Below the pieces are notes generated by a model that was given only the letters and a program-made list of their open reading frames with translations, was not told the origin of the DNA and did no database searches. Position numbers and translations under genes: made by a program. Below, in pieces: positions 20,219 to 28,478 of a stretch of DNA of 64,000 nt; positions within the stretch are counted from its first letter, which is position 1, and the number at the start of each line of letters is the position of its first letter. The DNA lies in NCBI RefSeq assembly GCF_012396235.1, contig NZ_JAAXPA010000030.1, positions 44,450 through 108,449 on the forward strand. The letters run 5' to 3'. This DNA comes from Rhodococcus opacus (lineage in GTDB: Bacteria; Actinomycetota; Actinomycetes; Mycobacteriales; Mycobacteriaceae).

Positions 20219-21418
20219 ATGGGACTGACGATGAGTCAACGCAAGGCTGTGACGAAGACGGTCGCGACGAGGTACCGGCGGGCCGACAAGTCCGGGAAGG
20301 GCCGGATCCTCGACGAGCTGTGCGCCACGACCGGGTGGCATCGCAATCATGCCCGTAAGGCACTCGCCCAGGCGTGCACACCGCGGATCGTCAGGCCCCG
20401 CGTCCCGCGGCCGCCAAAGTACGGGCCGAAAGTGGTGGCGGCGCTGATCTTCTGCTGGGCGGTGCTGGGTATGCCCGCCGGGAAGCGGCTGGCCCCGATC
20501 CTGCCCGAGCTGGTGGGAGTTCTGCGCCGCTTCGATGAACTCGACATCGACGACGGCACCGCCGCGTTGCTGGTGTCGATGTCGGCGGCCACCATCGACA
20601 GGCGCCTGGCCCCCGAACGGAAGAAGCACGAGCTGAGGGGCCGCAGCCACACCAAGCCGGGGTCGCTGCTCGAGTCGCAGATCCCGATCCGCACCTGGGC
20701 GGACTGGGACGACGCGAAACCGGGGTTCGTCGAGGTCGACCTGGTCGGCCACGACTGCGGCAACGCTGCAGGTGAGCACGCCTACACGCTGACGGTGACC
20801 GACATCGCCACCGGGTGGACCGAGAACCGCAGCGTGCGCAACAAGGCCCGCAAATGGGTGATCGCCGCGCTGGACGAGATCGCGAAGATCATGCCGTTCC
20901 CGATACTCGGCGTGGACAGCGACAACGGTTCGGAGTTCATCAATCATCACCTGCTGGCGTGGTGCGAGAAGCGCAAGATCACCTTCACTCGGTCGCGGCC
21001 CGGCAACTCCAACGACGGCTGCCACGTGGAGCAGAAGAACTGGGCGATCGTGCGCACCGTCGTCGGCTACCACCGCTACGACTCCGAAGCAGAACTGTTG
21101 CTGCGGGGCAAGATCTGGGTGCTGCAGTCGCAGCTGGCGAACTACTTCTGCCCGCAACAGAAACTCGTCTCGAAGGGTCCGCAACGGCGCGAAGGTCGCC
21201 AAGAAGTACGACACGGCGACCACCCCACACCGTCGCGCCGAACACCACAAAGCGGTCGGGAAACACGACAAGGAGATCCTTGCCGACACCTACACCGGCA
21301 TCAACCCTGCCGCCGGCCAACGGCAGATCCAGGCGCTGACCACGGAGCTGCTGACGCTCACCACCAGCAAGGCTGGGCCGGCCAAACGCCGCCCCTCCAC
21401 GCGCGCACTCTCGAATGA
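20219..21418 (+). pseudogene. DDE transposase (integrase-core type), frameshifted near the end
   Basis: The transposase has an integrase-type DDE core: GFVEVDLVGHDCG (first Asp), LGVDSDNGSEFIN (second Asp) and NDGCHVEQKNW (Glu). After KLVSKG (about 21177) the frame is lost. Reading one base fewer in AAGGGTCC restores VRNGAKVAKKYDTATTPHRR and continues to the inner right-end repeat. About 80 C-terminal residues are thus out of frame. I infer an inactive copy or a one-base sequencing error in the GGG run. The start MGLTMSQRK is shared with the partial copy at 63987. Confidence 0.8.
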
Positions 21419-21459
21419 GTCAACGAATCAGACTTCGCGCGCATCTTGACATGAGGCAA
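21400..21459 (-). repeat. Right end of the IS: two tandem repeats, inverted
   Basis: Copies at 21436-21459 (outer) and 21400-21423 (inner), read on the minus strand as TTGCCTCA...TGCGCGCG and TTGACTCA...TGCGCGCG, again separated by 12 bases that end in TTCG. The inner copy overlaps the natural 3' end of the transposase gene. Confidence 0.85.
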
Positions 21460-22110
21460 TAGGCGCCCGGACGGTGTCGATGCTCGTCGTACCGATTGGG
21501 CGTCGATCTTGCGCCGAAGATACCCGATGTAGACCTCCACGATGTTGTCGTCGCCCTCGTAATTGACACCCCAAACAGATTGCAGAATATCGTGTTTGGT
21601 GACGACCGCACCGGCGTGGCGCATCAGGTATTCGAGCACGCTGTACTCGCGGGGCGTGAGCTGGAGGCGGGTCTCCCCGCGGGTGACCCGCCGCATCGCC
21701 GGATCCAACGAGAGTCCCCCAGCGCGCAGGACCGGCGGCCGCGGCGGAGCCCCGCGCCGCACCAGCGCCCGCAACCGGGCCACCAGCACCACGAACGAGA
21801 ACGGTTTGACCAGATAGTCGTCGGCACCGAGGTCGAACGCATCGGCGAGGTCGTATTCGCCGTCCTTGCCGGAGAGCATCAGCACCGGCGTCCACACCCG
21901 CTGCTGACGCATCTCCCGCACCACGTCGTACCCGTGTTTGCCGGGCAACATGATGTCGAGGACCACCACATCGAAGCCGCCCTCTGTCGCGGCCGCCAAC
22001 CCGGCGATGCCATCGTGTTCGACCTGCACGGTACACCCATCGGCCGTCAGGCCGCGGCGCACCGTCTCGGCCAGTCGCGTTTCGTCCTCGACCAGCAACA
22101 CCCGCTCCAC
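21460..22110 (-). pseudogene. OmpR/PhoB-family response regulator truncated by the IS
   Basis: The receiver domain (VLLVEDETRL, phospho-acceptor in VVVLDIMLPG at Asp52, YLVKPFS) and most of a winged-helix DNA-binding domain (LTPREYSVLEYLMRHAGAVV ... VEVYIGYLRRKIDA) are present. The GTG start at 22110 follows GGAGGAGG. After KIDA the frame slips: an adjacent frame still reads GTTSIDTVR, the normal next segment. The gene then runs into the right end of the insertion sequence, losing the final recognition wing. It is probably non-functional. The kinase fragment at 19690-20096 may be its former partner. Confidence 0.8.
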
Positions 22111-22232
22111 AACCTCCTCCACACCATCCCCGACACCAAAAGGCCAACGGTACGACCATCCACTGCCGACCACGCCGTCCACTTCACCGAGGCGGCCGAC
22201 CTGAGGACGAGCGCCCGGGCAGTGGTGTCTGG

Positions 22233-22401
22233 TCAGCTCCGGATCCGCACCGCTCCGACGATCAGCACGACGCCGACCACGACGGCGTACCACGCGATGA
22301 CCGGCACGATGCCCACGATGCCGGCGCCCGGGGCGAGCAGCAGCAGAACCCCGCACAGGGCCGCGAGGAGGCTGGCCGCCAGCATCCATCTACGCGCCGG
22401 C
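22233..22401 (-). pseudogene. HdeD/DUF308-like membrane protein, C-terminal fragment
   Basis: About 55 codons ending in TGA at 22233 encode two hydrophobic helices (RRWMLAASLLAALCGVLLLL and VPVIAWYAVVVGVVLIVGAV) in the pattern of HdeD-like acid-resistance membrane proteins, which normally have six helices. Only the last two remain. A GTG in frame is possible, but no ribosome binding site stands out. Confidence 0.55.
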
Positions 22402-22413
22402 ACCGAGCCGACT

Positions 22414-22477
22414 TAGGCGTCGTCGCCCAGATACAGGCGGTCGTAATACTTCGTCAGTGCCTCGATCGCCGCGACGT
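22414..22477 (-). pseudogene. Unidentified C-terminal coding remnant beside the IS5 element
   Basis: About 20 codons in a good actinobacterial codon pattern (AAIEALTKYYDRLYLGDDA) end in TAA at 22414. They begin exactly at the left end of the IS5-type element. They look like the tail of a gene cut by the insertion or by a deletion beside it. The parent protein is not recognised. The kinase fragment on the other side of the element is an N-terminus, so the two could in principle be ends of one gene, but the joint sequence is too short to prove it. Confidence 0.4.
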
Positions 22478-23525
22478 CTGAGAGAGTGTTTGAGAACCCG
22501 CGATGGGCGGGCGTGCGCCTCGCTGAGAATGTGATTGAGAACGGTCAGGTTCGGGCGAGTCGCCTGGTCATAGTCGCGATGGTGGCGACGAGAACCATCG
22601 CTTCGTGGTGTTCAGGCTTGGCTTCGTAGTCGCGGACACAGCGGCGATATTTAAGGAGCCAACCGAAGGTCCGTTCTACCACCCAAACTCGGGGCCGGAC
22701 GTGGAATCCGGTATTACTGGGCTTGCGTTTGATGATGTCGACCCGTAGAGCCAGAACACTTTTCGCCCAGCCGAGCAGGCGTCCCGGGTAGCCGCCGTCG
22801 GCCCACACCAGCCGGATCGTGGAGAACGTGCCGCGCAGTATGGCGAGCAGCCGGTGCCCGGCGTCACGGTCCTGAATCGAGGCCGCGGTCACCACGACTC
22901 CCAACAACAGCCCGGTCACGTCCACCGCGATGTGGCGTTTCACACCGGTCGTTCGTTTCGCGCCGTCCCATTCGGTACCGGATCGGGGCACCGTGTCGGC
23001 GACCGGGACAGTCTGCGAATCGATGATCGCCGCGGTCGGACAGCGATCCCTTCCGGCTCGCACCCGCAACCGGTCGCGCAGGGTGTCGAGGATGCGATGC
23101 CAGACCCCGCCACGGATCCAACGCAAGAAGGTCGCGTACACCGTCCCGACCGGCGGAAACTCCACCGGCAGTTGCCGCCACGCGATCCCACCGCGGACCA
23201 GGTACAGGATGGCGTCCAATATGATTCGGCGGCAATGCTTCTCAGGTCTGCCGCCGCGACCCGCGGTGTTGCCCGGCGCCGGCAGCAACGGTTGCAGGAT
23301 CACCCACTGTGCATCGGTGACCGACGACGGGTACATCGCGCAACGGTGCCCGCCCGCCGCGTGGGGCGGACACGACGGGCACGGTGAGATGGCCGATGAT
23401 GGCATGGAAGTGGGCTCCTCGATTCGGCTGCGGGCGTCGACCCCACCAACTCAACCAGGAGCCCACTTCCACGCACCGACCACCGCAGACACACGCCGTC
23501 GACGAGTTCTCAATCACGCTCTGAG
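22478..23525 (-). mobile_element. IS5-family insertion sequence
   Basis: An element of about 1048 bp bounded by imperfect 20-bp inverted repeats: CTGAGAGAGTGTTTGAGAAC at 22478-22497, and the complement of CTCAGAGCGTGATTGAGAAC at 23506-23525 (4 mismatches). It encodes one intact transposase. It interrupts a serine/threonine kinase gene at its right end. No clear target duplication is visible. Confidence 0.85.
22545..23405 (-). CDS. IS5-family transposase
   Basis: A 286-residue transposase of the IS5 (IS427-like) type. It has the N-terminal DUF4096-like domain (VTDAQWVILQPLLP ... GGIAWRQLPVEFPP), then the DDE triad: Asp in AAIIDSQTV, Asp in LVWADGGYPG and Glu in VVERTFGWLLKYRRC. It is full length and apparently intact. 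An internal ATG at 23336 (MYPSSVTDAQW) is the more usual family start. Cut-and-paste mobility is known for the family. Confidence 0.9.
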   Translation of the reverse strand: MPSSAISPCPSCPPHAAGGHRCAMYPSSVTDAQWVILQPLLPAPGNTAGRGGRPEKHCRRIILDAILYLVRGGIAWRQLPVEFPPVGTVYATFLRWIRGGVWHRILDTLRDRLRVRAGRDRCPTAAIIDSQTVPVADTVPRSGTEWDGAKRTTGVKRHIAVDVTGLLLGVVVTAASIQDRDAGHRLLAILRGTFSTIRLVWADGGYPGRLLGWAKSVLALRVDIIKRKPSNTGFHVRPRVWVVERTFGWLLKYRRCVRDYEAKPEHHEAMVLVATIATMTRRLART

Positions 23526-23652
23526 TGCAGCGGTAAACCACACCGAAACCGCCACGGCCGATCTCCTGAACATCAGCGAAGCCAACTCCACCGAGTTCGG
23601 CGGCCGGGGACGGCGGGTACCGCTGAGTGACGAGCGGATCACCTTCACCCAT
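23526..23652 (-). pseudogene. PknK-like serine/threonine kinase, N-terminal stub
   Basis: From ATG 23652 (MGEGDPLVTQRYPPSP) the frame reads GVGFADVQEIGRGGFGVVYR, the glycine-rich ATP loop at the start of PknK-type kinases. It is then cut by the IS5 element after about 42 codons. The rest of the kinase (normally about 1000 residues with an ATPase/regulator part) is absent from the window. The insertion therefore destroyed the gene, and a deletion removed the remainder. Confidence 0.7.
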
Positions 23653-23876
23653 CGGACGGTCTACTCACTCCGTCGGCTCATCGATCCCGCGCACTGGTCC
23701 CGACGGCACGAGCAGCGCGGATACCACCGTGGACACACCTCTCGATGGCGTGCTCACAAGGATCACGCGGGTATCGCGCCTCGACGGAACGCTGAGTACC
23801 AAGATCCAGGCTGCTCGTGTCCAGCGGCTTGCACGGACTGTCTGGCCGATGCCGGGCAAACTGGGACCGTCTCGAA

Positions 23877-23905
23877 GCGGCGGAGGGCCGATTTATCTCC
23901 GCCGC
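23877..23905 (-). terminator. Stem-loop after the aldolase gene
   Basis: A perfect 9-bp stem (GCGGCGGAG/CTCCGCCGC) with an 11-base loop begins 9 bases after the aldolase stop. The T-tract is weak. It is a plausible transcription end for the hydratase-dehydrogenase-aldolase operon. Confidence 0.5.
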
Positions 23906-23913
23906 AACCGGAC

Positions 23914-24942
23914 TCAGCTCCCCGCGGTCTCGGGGTTCGTGGCGATCAGGTCGAGGGCGATGTCGACGATGAGGTCTTCCTGTCCGCCGACGAGGCCGCG
24001 GCGGCCGACCTCGAGGAGGATGGCGCGCACGTCGATGCCGTACCGCTGGGATGCGGCTTCGGCGTGCCGGAGGAAGGACGAGTACACGCCGGCGTAGCCG
24101 AGGGTGAGTGTTTCCCTATCGACGCGCACGGGCCGGTCCTGGAGCGGCCGGACGAGGTCGTCGGCGGCGTCCTGGAGGGCGAACAGGTCGCTGTTGTGCT
24201 TCCAGCCCTGCAGGTCCGCGACCGCGATGAACGGTTCGATCGGGCAGTTGCCGGCGCCGGCGCCGTGCCCGGCCAGCGAGGCGTCGACCCGGGTGACACC
24301 CTCTTCGACGGCGACGACGGAATTGGCGACCGACAGCGACAGGTTCTCGTGCGCGTGGATGCCGATCTCGGTGGCCTCGTCGAGCACGTCCCGGTAGGCG
24401 CGGACCCGGTCGCGGACGCCGTCCATGGTCAACCGGCCGCCGGAGTCAGTGACGTAGACGCAGTGCGCGCCGTAGGACTCCATGAGCTTGGCCTGGGCGG
24501 CGAGCTCGGGTGCGGTGGTCATGTGGCTCATCATGAGGAAGCCGGAGACGTCCATGCCGAGTTCCCGGGCTTTGCCGATGTGCTGGGCGGCGACGTCCGC
24601 TTCGGTGCAATGAGTCGCCACGCGGACGGACCGCACGCCCAGTCGGTAGGCGTGTTCGAGTTCGGCGATGGTGCCGATGCCGGGCAGCAGCAGGGTGGTC
24701 AGCCGGGCGTGGGTGAGGTTGGCGGCGGCGGCTTCGATCCATTCCCAGTCGGTGTTGCTGCCGGGGCCGTAGTTCAGCGAGCCGCCGGCGAGTCCGTCGC
24801 CGTGGGCGACCTCGATGCCGTCGACACCGGCGGCGTCGAGCGCGGCCACGATCTTGCCGACGTCGTCGGGGGTGATGCGGTGGCGGACGGCATGCATGCC
24901 GTCGCGGAGGGTGACGTCTTGGATGAACAGCCTGGTGGTCAT
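23914..24942 (-). CDS. 4-hydroxy-2-oxovalerate aldolase
   Basis: A 342-residue DRE-TIM aldolase of the MhpE/BphI/HsaF type. It splits 4-hydroxy-2-oxoacids into pyruvate and an aldehyde and works in a channelling complex with the acylating acetaldehyde dehydrogenase encoded just upstream. Visible features are DVTLRDGMHAVRH near the N-terminus (metal Asp and catalytic region), GIHAHENLSLS (metal HxH) and the C-terminal communication domain (FLRHAEAASQRYGID...RGLVGGQEDLI). The ATG overlaps the dehydrogenase stop (ATGA), so the two are translationally coupled. It is the last gene of a three-gene operon. Confidence 0.93.
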   Translation of the reverse strand: MTTRLFIQDVTLRDGMHAVRHRITPDDVGKIVAALDAAGVDGIEVAHGDGLAGGSLNYGPGSNTDWEWIEAAAANLTHARLTTLLLPGIGTIAELEHAYRLGVRSVRVATHCTEADVAAQHIGKARELGMDVSGFLMMSHMTTAPELAAQAKLMESYGAHCVYVTDSGGRLTMDGVRDRVRAYRDVLDEATEIGIHAHENLSLSVANSVVAVEEGVTRVDASLAGHGAGAGNCPIEPFIAVADLQGWKHNSDLFALQDAADDLVRPLQDRPVRVDRETLTLGYAGVYSSFLRHAEAASQRYGIDVRAILLEVGRRGLVGGQEDLIVDIALDLIATNPETAGS

Positions 24943-25922
24943 CGGGTGGCTCCCTGGGTTGCCGTCGGGGCGGCGATCGTGTCGGCGACGGACTCGGCGT
25001 AGCGCACCGCGGCCGAGGTCATGATGTCGAGGTTTCCGGCGTAGGCGGGCAGGTAGTGGGCGGCGCCTTCGACTTCGAGGAACACCGCCACCTGGTGGGT
25101 GGGGGCGGCCGTGTCCCCGGACGCGAGCAGGGTGTGGACGGGTTGGCCGTCCGGGACCGGGGTGATCTGGACCTGTTGCTTGAGTCGGTAGCCGGGCACG
25201 TAGGTCGCGACGTGCTCGACCATTGTCTGGATCGAGTCGCGGACCGCGTCGTGGGTGGCCGGGTCGGGGGCGGAGATCAGGCACAGGACGGTATCGCGCA
25301 TGATCAGCGGCGGCTCGGCCGGGTTGAGAATGATGATGGCCTTGCCGCGGCGGGCGCCGCCGACGGTTTCGATGGCGTGGGAGGTGGTTTCGGTGAACTC
25401 GTCGATGTTCGCCCGGGTGCCCGGTCCGGCGGACTTCGACGCGATGGAGGCGACGATTTCGGCGTAGGCGACCGGTGTCACGCGGGAGACGGCGGCGACG
25501 ATCGGGATGGTGGCCTGACCGCCGCAGGTGACCATGTTGACGTTGGCGGCGTCCCGGTGTTCGTCGAGGTTGACCGCCGGCACCACGAAGGGGCCGAGGG
25601 CGGCCGGGGTGAGGTCGATCAGCCGTTTGCCGAGCGGTTCGAGCAGGGCGGCGTTGGCGGCGTGTGCCTTGGCGGAGGTGGCGTCGAAGATCACGTCGAT
25701 GTCGTCGAAGTTCGGCAGCCGAAGGAGGCCTTGGACGCCGTCGGCGGTGGTGGGGACGCCGAGTCGTCGGGCGCGGGCGAGCCCGTCGGAGTCGGGGTCG
25801 ATGCCGACCATCGCGCCCATCTGCAGGACGTCGGAGTGGCGGATCACCTTGATCATCAGGTCGGTGCCGATGTTGCCGGATCCGATCACCGCGACGGTGA
25901 CCTTACGGGTGTTCTCGCTCAT
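24939..25922 (-). CDS. Acetaldehyde dehydrogenase (acylating)
   Basis: A 327-residue enzyme of the MhpF/BphJ/HsaG family, converting acetaldehyde (or propanal) to the acyl-CoA with NAD+. The N-terminal Rossmann motif is VAVIGSGNIGTDLM (residues 10-23), and the catalytic Cys lies in NMVTCGGQATIPI (about residue 133). I chose ATG 25922 because AGGAG stands 8 bases upstream; an in-frame GTG at 25931 overlaps the preceding stop codon. The hydratase stop lies 5 bases before this start and the aldolase start overlaps its stop, giving a compact operon in the usual meta-cleavage order. Confidence 0.93.
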   Translation of the reverse strand: MSENTRKVTVAVIGSGNIGTDLMIKVIRHSDVLQMGAMVGIDPDSDGLARARRLGVPTTADGVQGLLRLPNFDDIDVIFDATSAKAHAANAALLEPLGKRLIDLTPAALGPFVVPAVNLDEHRDAANVNMVTCGGQATIPIVAAVSRVTPVAYAEIVASIASKSAGPGTRANIDEFTETTSHAIETVGGARRGKAIIILNPAEPPLIMRDTVLCLISAPDPATHDAVRDSIQTMVEHVATYVPGYRLKQQVQITPVPDGQPVHTLLASGDTAAPTHQVAVFLEVEGAAHYLPAYAGNLDIMTSAAVRYAESVADTIAAPTATQGATR

Positions 25923-25927
25923 GGTGT

Positions 25928-26758
25928 TCACTCCTGGGTGAAGGTTGCGGTGACCGATCCGAGACCGGTGATGTCGGCGCGGACGGTGCCGGGGGTGTCG
26001 ATGACGGCCATCGGTCCGAGGGCGCCGGACAAGATCACCTGGCCGGCCAGCAGTGGTTGGCCGAACTCGCGTGCGGTGCGCGCGAGCCAGGCCAGCGCCC
26101 GCAACGGGTCACCGAGGCAGGCGGCGCCGGTTCCGGTCGACACCTCGGTGTCGTCAACGAACATCTGCATCTGGGCGGCGACCGGGTCGAAGGAGTCGAG
26201 GGTGCGCCGGTCGGCGCCGAGGACGAACAGCCCGCTCGACCCGTTGTCGGCGACGGTGTCGCCGAAGGTGATGTCCCACACGGCGATTCGGCTGTCGACG
26301 ATCTCGAGGGCGGCCACCGCGTAGTCGACGGCGGCGCGGATCTGGGCGTCGTCGAGCGGCCCGTCCACCAGATCGTGGTCGAGGACGAACGCGATCTCCG
26401 CCTCCACCTTCGGCTGCAGCAGACGCGACAGCGGGATCGGGCCGGCCTCCTGGCAGTGCATGTCGTCGAACAGCACCCCGAAGTCCGGTTGGTCGACGCC
26501 GAGCTGCTGCTGGACCGCCGGGGAGGTCAGGCCGATCTTGCGGCCGACGACGCTCGCTCCGGCGGCGATTCGGTCGGCGACGATCCGTTCCTGGACGGCG
26601 TACGCGGCCGCGGCGTCGTCGGTACCGATCAGGTCGCGGACCGGGGTGCACGGCGTGGAAGTTGCGGCGGCGGTGCTCAACCGCTCGGCGGCGGCGGCGA
26701 TAGCGTCGGCGGTGGCTCGCGCCGTGGGGGGCAGGCTGGTGCCCGGGGGTGTGCTCAT
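25928..26758 (-). CDS. 2-keto-4-pentenoate hydratase
   Basis: A 276-residue protein of the fumarylacetoacetate-hydrolase-like hydratase group (MhpD/BphH/HsaE). It adds water to 2-hydroxypenta-2,4-dienoate (or a longer homologue) to give the 4-hydroxy-2-oxoacid used by the aldolase. Family features seen: GRKIGLTSPAVQQQLGVDQP, QPKVEAEIAFVL (metal Glu residues) and ALEIVDSRI. The start MSTPPGTSL at 26758 fits the family length; the frame is open upstream. It is the first gene of the operon and divergent from an IclR regulator, with a palindrome between them. Confidence 0.9.
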   Translation of the reverse strand: MSTPPGTSLPPTARATADAIAAAAERLSTAAATSTPCTPVRDLIGTDDAAAAYAVQERIVADRIAAGASVVGRKIGLTSPAVQQQLGVDQPDFGVLFDDMHCQEAGPIPLSRLLQPKVEAEIAFVLDHDLVDGPLDDAQIRAAVDYAVAALEIVDSRIAVWDITFGDTVADNGSSGLFVLGADRRTLDSFDPVAAQMQMFVDDTEVSTGTGAACLGDPLRALAWLARTAREFGQPLLAGQVILSGALGPMAVIDTPGTVRADITGLGSVTATFTQE

Positions 26759-26785
26759 CTGACGTCCCGATGTGATCGTGGGGAA

Positions 26786-26855
26786 TGGACTGTGGTTCCA
26801 CTGTCGCCGCGGGGTGATGGTCCGCCAAGCATTGTGTTCCACTGAGCCGAACACA
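26786..26855. promoter_or_regulatory. Operator region between hydratase operon and IclR gene
   Basis: A palindrome with 7-bp arms TGTGTTC and GAACACA around CACTGAGCC lies at 26833-26855. The half site TTCCACTG recurs 41 bases away, at 26796-26803 and 26837-26844. The core CTGA and the TTC/GAAC arms resemble the 17-bp sites elsewhere in the island, with one extra base. It probably binds the adjacent IclR regulator and controls both directions. Confidence 0.55.
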
Positions 26856-26907
26856 CGCCGTATCGTGGACGAAAGCCGCCGGTGGTAGCGGAAGGGAGGA
26901 ACCGCCA

Positions 26908-27675
26908 GTGTCCGATCAGGAGTTCGACCGCACGACGGTGCTGGGCAAGGTGATGATGGTGCTGCATGCGTTCACCATCGACGACTCGACCCTGTCGCTG
27001 GCCGAACTGGTCCGGCGGACGTCCATCCCGAAAGGCACGCTGCACCGGGTGCTCTCCGACATGGTGGCGGTGCGGATGCTGGACCGCACCGATGCCGGTT
27101 ACCGGCTCGGCGGCTCGTTATTCGAGCTGGGCATGCGGGCGTCGGTCGAGCGCAGCCTGCTCGAGGTGGCGATCCCGTTCATGGAGGACCTCTATGTCCG
27201 CACCCACGAGACGGTGCACCTTGGGGTCCTCGACGGGACGGAGGTTGTGTACCTGTCGAAGATCGGCGGTCATCGGCAGGCGAGCGCACCATCGAGGATC
27301 GGGGGCCGGATGCCGGTGCACTGCACCGCAATCGGCAAGGTGCTGCTCGCCCACGCCGACAGCGCCCTCCGAGAACAGGTGCTCTCCGCTCCGCTGGCCC
27401 GCTACACCCCGCGGACCATCATCCTGCCCGGCCCGCTGCGCACCCAGCTCGACCGCGTCGCCGCCGAGGGCATGGCCTACGAATACGAGGAATCCGCCAC
27501 CGGAATCGTGTGCGTGGCAGCACCGGTCCGCGAGAGCGAGAACGTGGTCGCCGCGATCAGCGTGACCGGCCCGTCCCATCGCTTTCGGCCCGACAACCAC
27601 ACCAGTCCGGTCCGCGCCGCCGCGGAAGAAATCGGAGCCACACTAGCGCGGCGATCTCATCTGCTACGGAATTGA
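26908..27675 (+). CDS. IclR-family transcriptional regulator 1
   Basis: A 255-residue regulator with an N-terminal winged helix-turn-helix (LSLAELVRRTSIPKGTLHRVLSDMV, about residues 30-55) and a C-terminal effector domain (ETVHLGVLDGTEVVYLSKIGG ... MPVHCTAIGKVLLAH). The GTG start has GGGAGGA 7 bases upstream. It is divergent from the hydratase operon across a 149-bp gap with the palindrome at 26833, so it most likely controls that operon and itself. IclR proteins may repress or activate; which applies here is unknown. Confidence 0.9.
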   Translation: MSDQEFDRTTVLGKVMMVLHAFTIDDSTLSLAELVRRTSIPKGTLHRVLSDMVAVRMLDRTDAGYRLGGSLFELGMRASVERSLLEVAIPFMEDLYVRTHETVHLGVLDGTEVVYLSKIGGHRQASAPSRIGGRMPVHCTAIGKVLLAHADSALREQVLSAPLARYTPRTIILPGPLRTQLDRVAAEGMAYEYEESATGIVCVAAPVRESENVVAAISVTGPSHRFRPDNHTSPVRAAAEEIGATLARRSHLLRN

Positions 27676-27699
27676 AGACCGGGGTATGCTCGACGGGCT

Positions 27700-27716
27700 G
27701 GTCCGCTGAGTGGACC
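27700..27716. promoter_or_regulatory. IclR-type operator, site B
   Basis: GGTCCGCTGAGTGGACC: perfect 5-bp arms with a 7-base spacer, 18 bases before the start of the second IclR gene and overlapping its expected promoter. It fits the island consensus and suggests autoregulation. Confidence 0.6.
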
Positions 27717-27734
27717 GCCTGTCGGAGGATCCAT

Positions 27735-28478
27735 ATGAACGCGTCGTTGCTGGGAAAAGTGCGACTGCTACTCGACAGCTTCGATGCAGATTCCGGAGCG
27801 CTGTCGTTGACCGAGCTCTCACGTCGGAGCGGGGTAGCGAAGGCGACGGTGTACCGCCTTGCCGGGGAGATGGTCCAGATCGGGTTCTTGGAGCGGGTTG
27901 GAACCGACTACCGGTTGGGACTGCGCCTCTTCGAACTGGGCCAGCTGGTCCCGACACAACGCATCATCCGGGATGCCGCGGTTCCGTTCATGCAGGACCT
28001 GCACTCTCTCACCCTCGAGACGGTGCACTTGGCGATTCGGGACGGCCTCGACGTCATGTTCGTGGAAAAGATCTCCGGTCACCGCAGCGCCCGGCTCCCC
28101 TCGCGGATCGCAGGCCGATTCCCGATCGAGGCCACGGCGACCGGCAAGGCGATCCTCGCGTACTCGCCGTCGAGCATGTTCGACGAGGTCGTCGCTCGTG
28201 GGTTCGCTCCCCTGACGACTCGGACCGTTGCCTCGGCTCTCCGTCTTCGTCGGCAACTCGATCGGGTCCGTACAGAGGGTTTCGCGTTGGAGGTCGAGGA
28301 GGTCGGACTCGGTATGACCAGTATCGCGGTACCCGTGTTCGCCGGTTCGATGGTGGTCGGTGCGGTAAGCGTGACCACCACGACGTCGCGGATGAATGTC
28401 GGCCGGGTGGCGAAGCCGTTGACGGCCGCGGGATCGAACATCAGTCGTGCCCTCCGTGGCGTCGCGCGTTCGGCCTGA
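27735..28478 (+). CDS. IclR-family transcriptional regulator 2
   Basis: A 247-residue regulator. Its helix-turn-helix is LSLTELSRRSGVAKATVYRLAGEMV; the effector domain has ETVHLAIRDGLDVMFVEKISG and FPIEATATGKAILAYSP. The ATG is preceded by GGAGGA. It is much closer to the third IclR of the island (41923) than to the first: both share RRSGVAKA, YRLGLRLFELGQLVP and FDEVV/FDEVI. Its 3' end overlaps the convergent MFS gene by 38 bases. It is a good candidate for the protein that reads the repeated palindrome. Confidence 0.9.
   Translation: MNASLLGKVRLLLDSFDADSGALSLTELSRRSGVAKATVYRLAGEMVQIGFLERVGTDYRLGLRLFELGQLVPTQRIIRDAAVPFMQDLHSLTLETVHLAIRDGLDVMFVEKISGHRSARLPSRIAGRFPIEATATGKAILAYSPSSMFDEVVARGFAPLTTRTVASALRLRRQLDRVRTEGFALEVEEVGLGMTSIAVPVFAGSMVVGAVSVTTTTSRMNVGRVAKPLTAAGSNISRALRGVARSA

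Larger units (their letters stand above)
20110..21459 (+). mobile_element. Insertion sequence with doubled terminal repeats
   Basis: A 1350-bp element with one transposase gene. Its ends are inverted relative to each other, and each carries two copies of a 23-24 bp unit (TTGMCTCA, about 8 variable bases, TGCGCGCG) separated by 12 bases ending in TTCG. No target-site duplication is visible, and the flanks come from two different genes, so the element has probably taken part in a rearrangement. A related element begins at 63878. Confidence 0.85.

Noticed and set aside
21496..22416. A plus-strand gene over the response regulator
   Set aside because: The minus strand has the receiver and winged-helix motifs; the plus frame is His/Arg-rich shadow.
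24939..26845. Long plus-strand frames opposite the hydratase and dehydrogenase
   Set aside because: They arise from the high third-position GC of the real minus-strand genes and have no recognisable domain.
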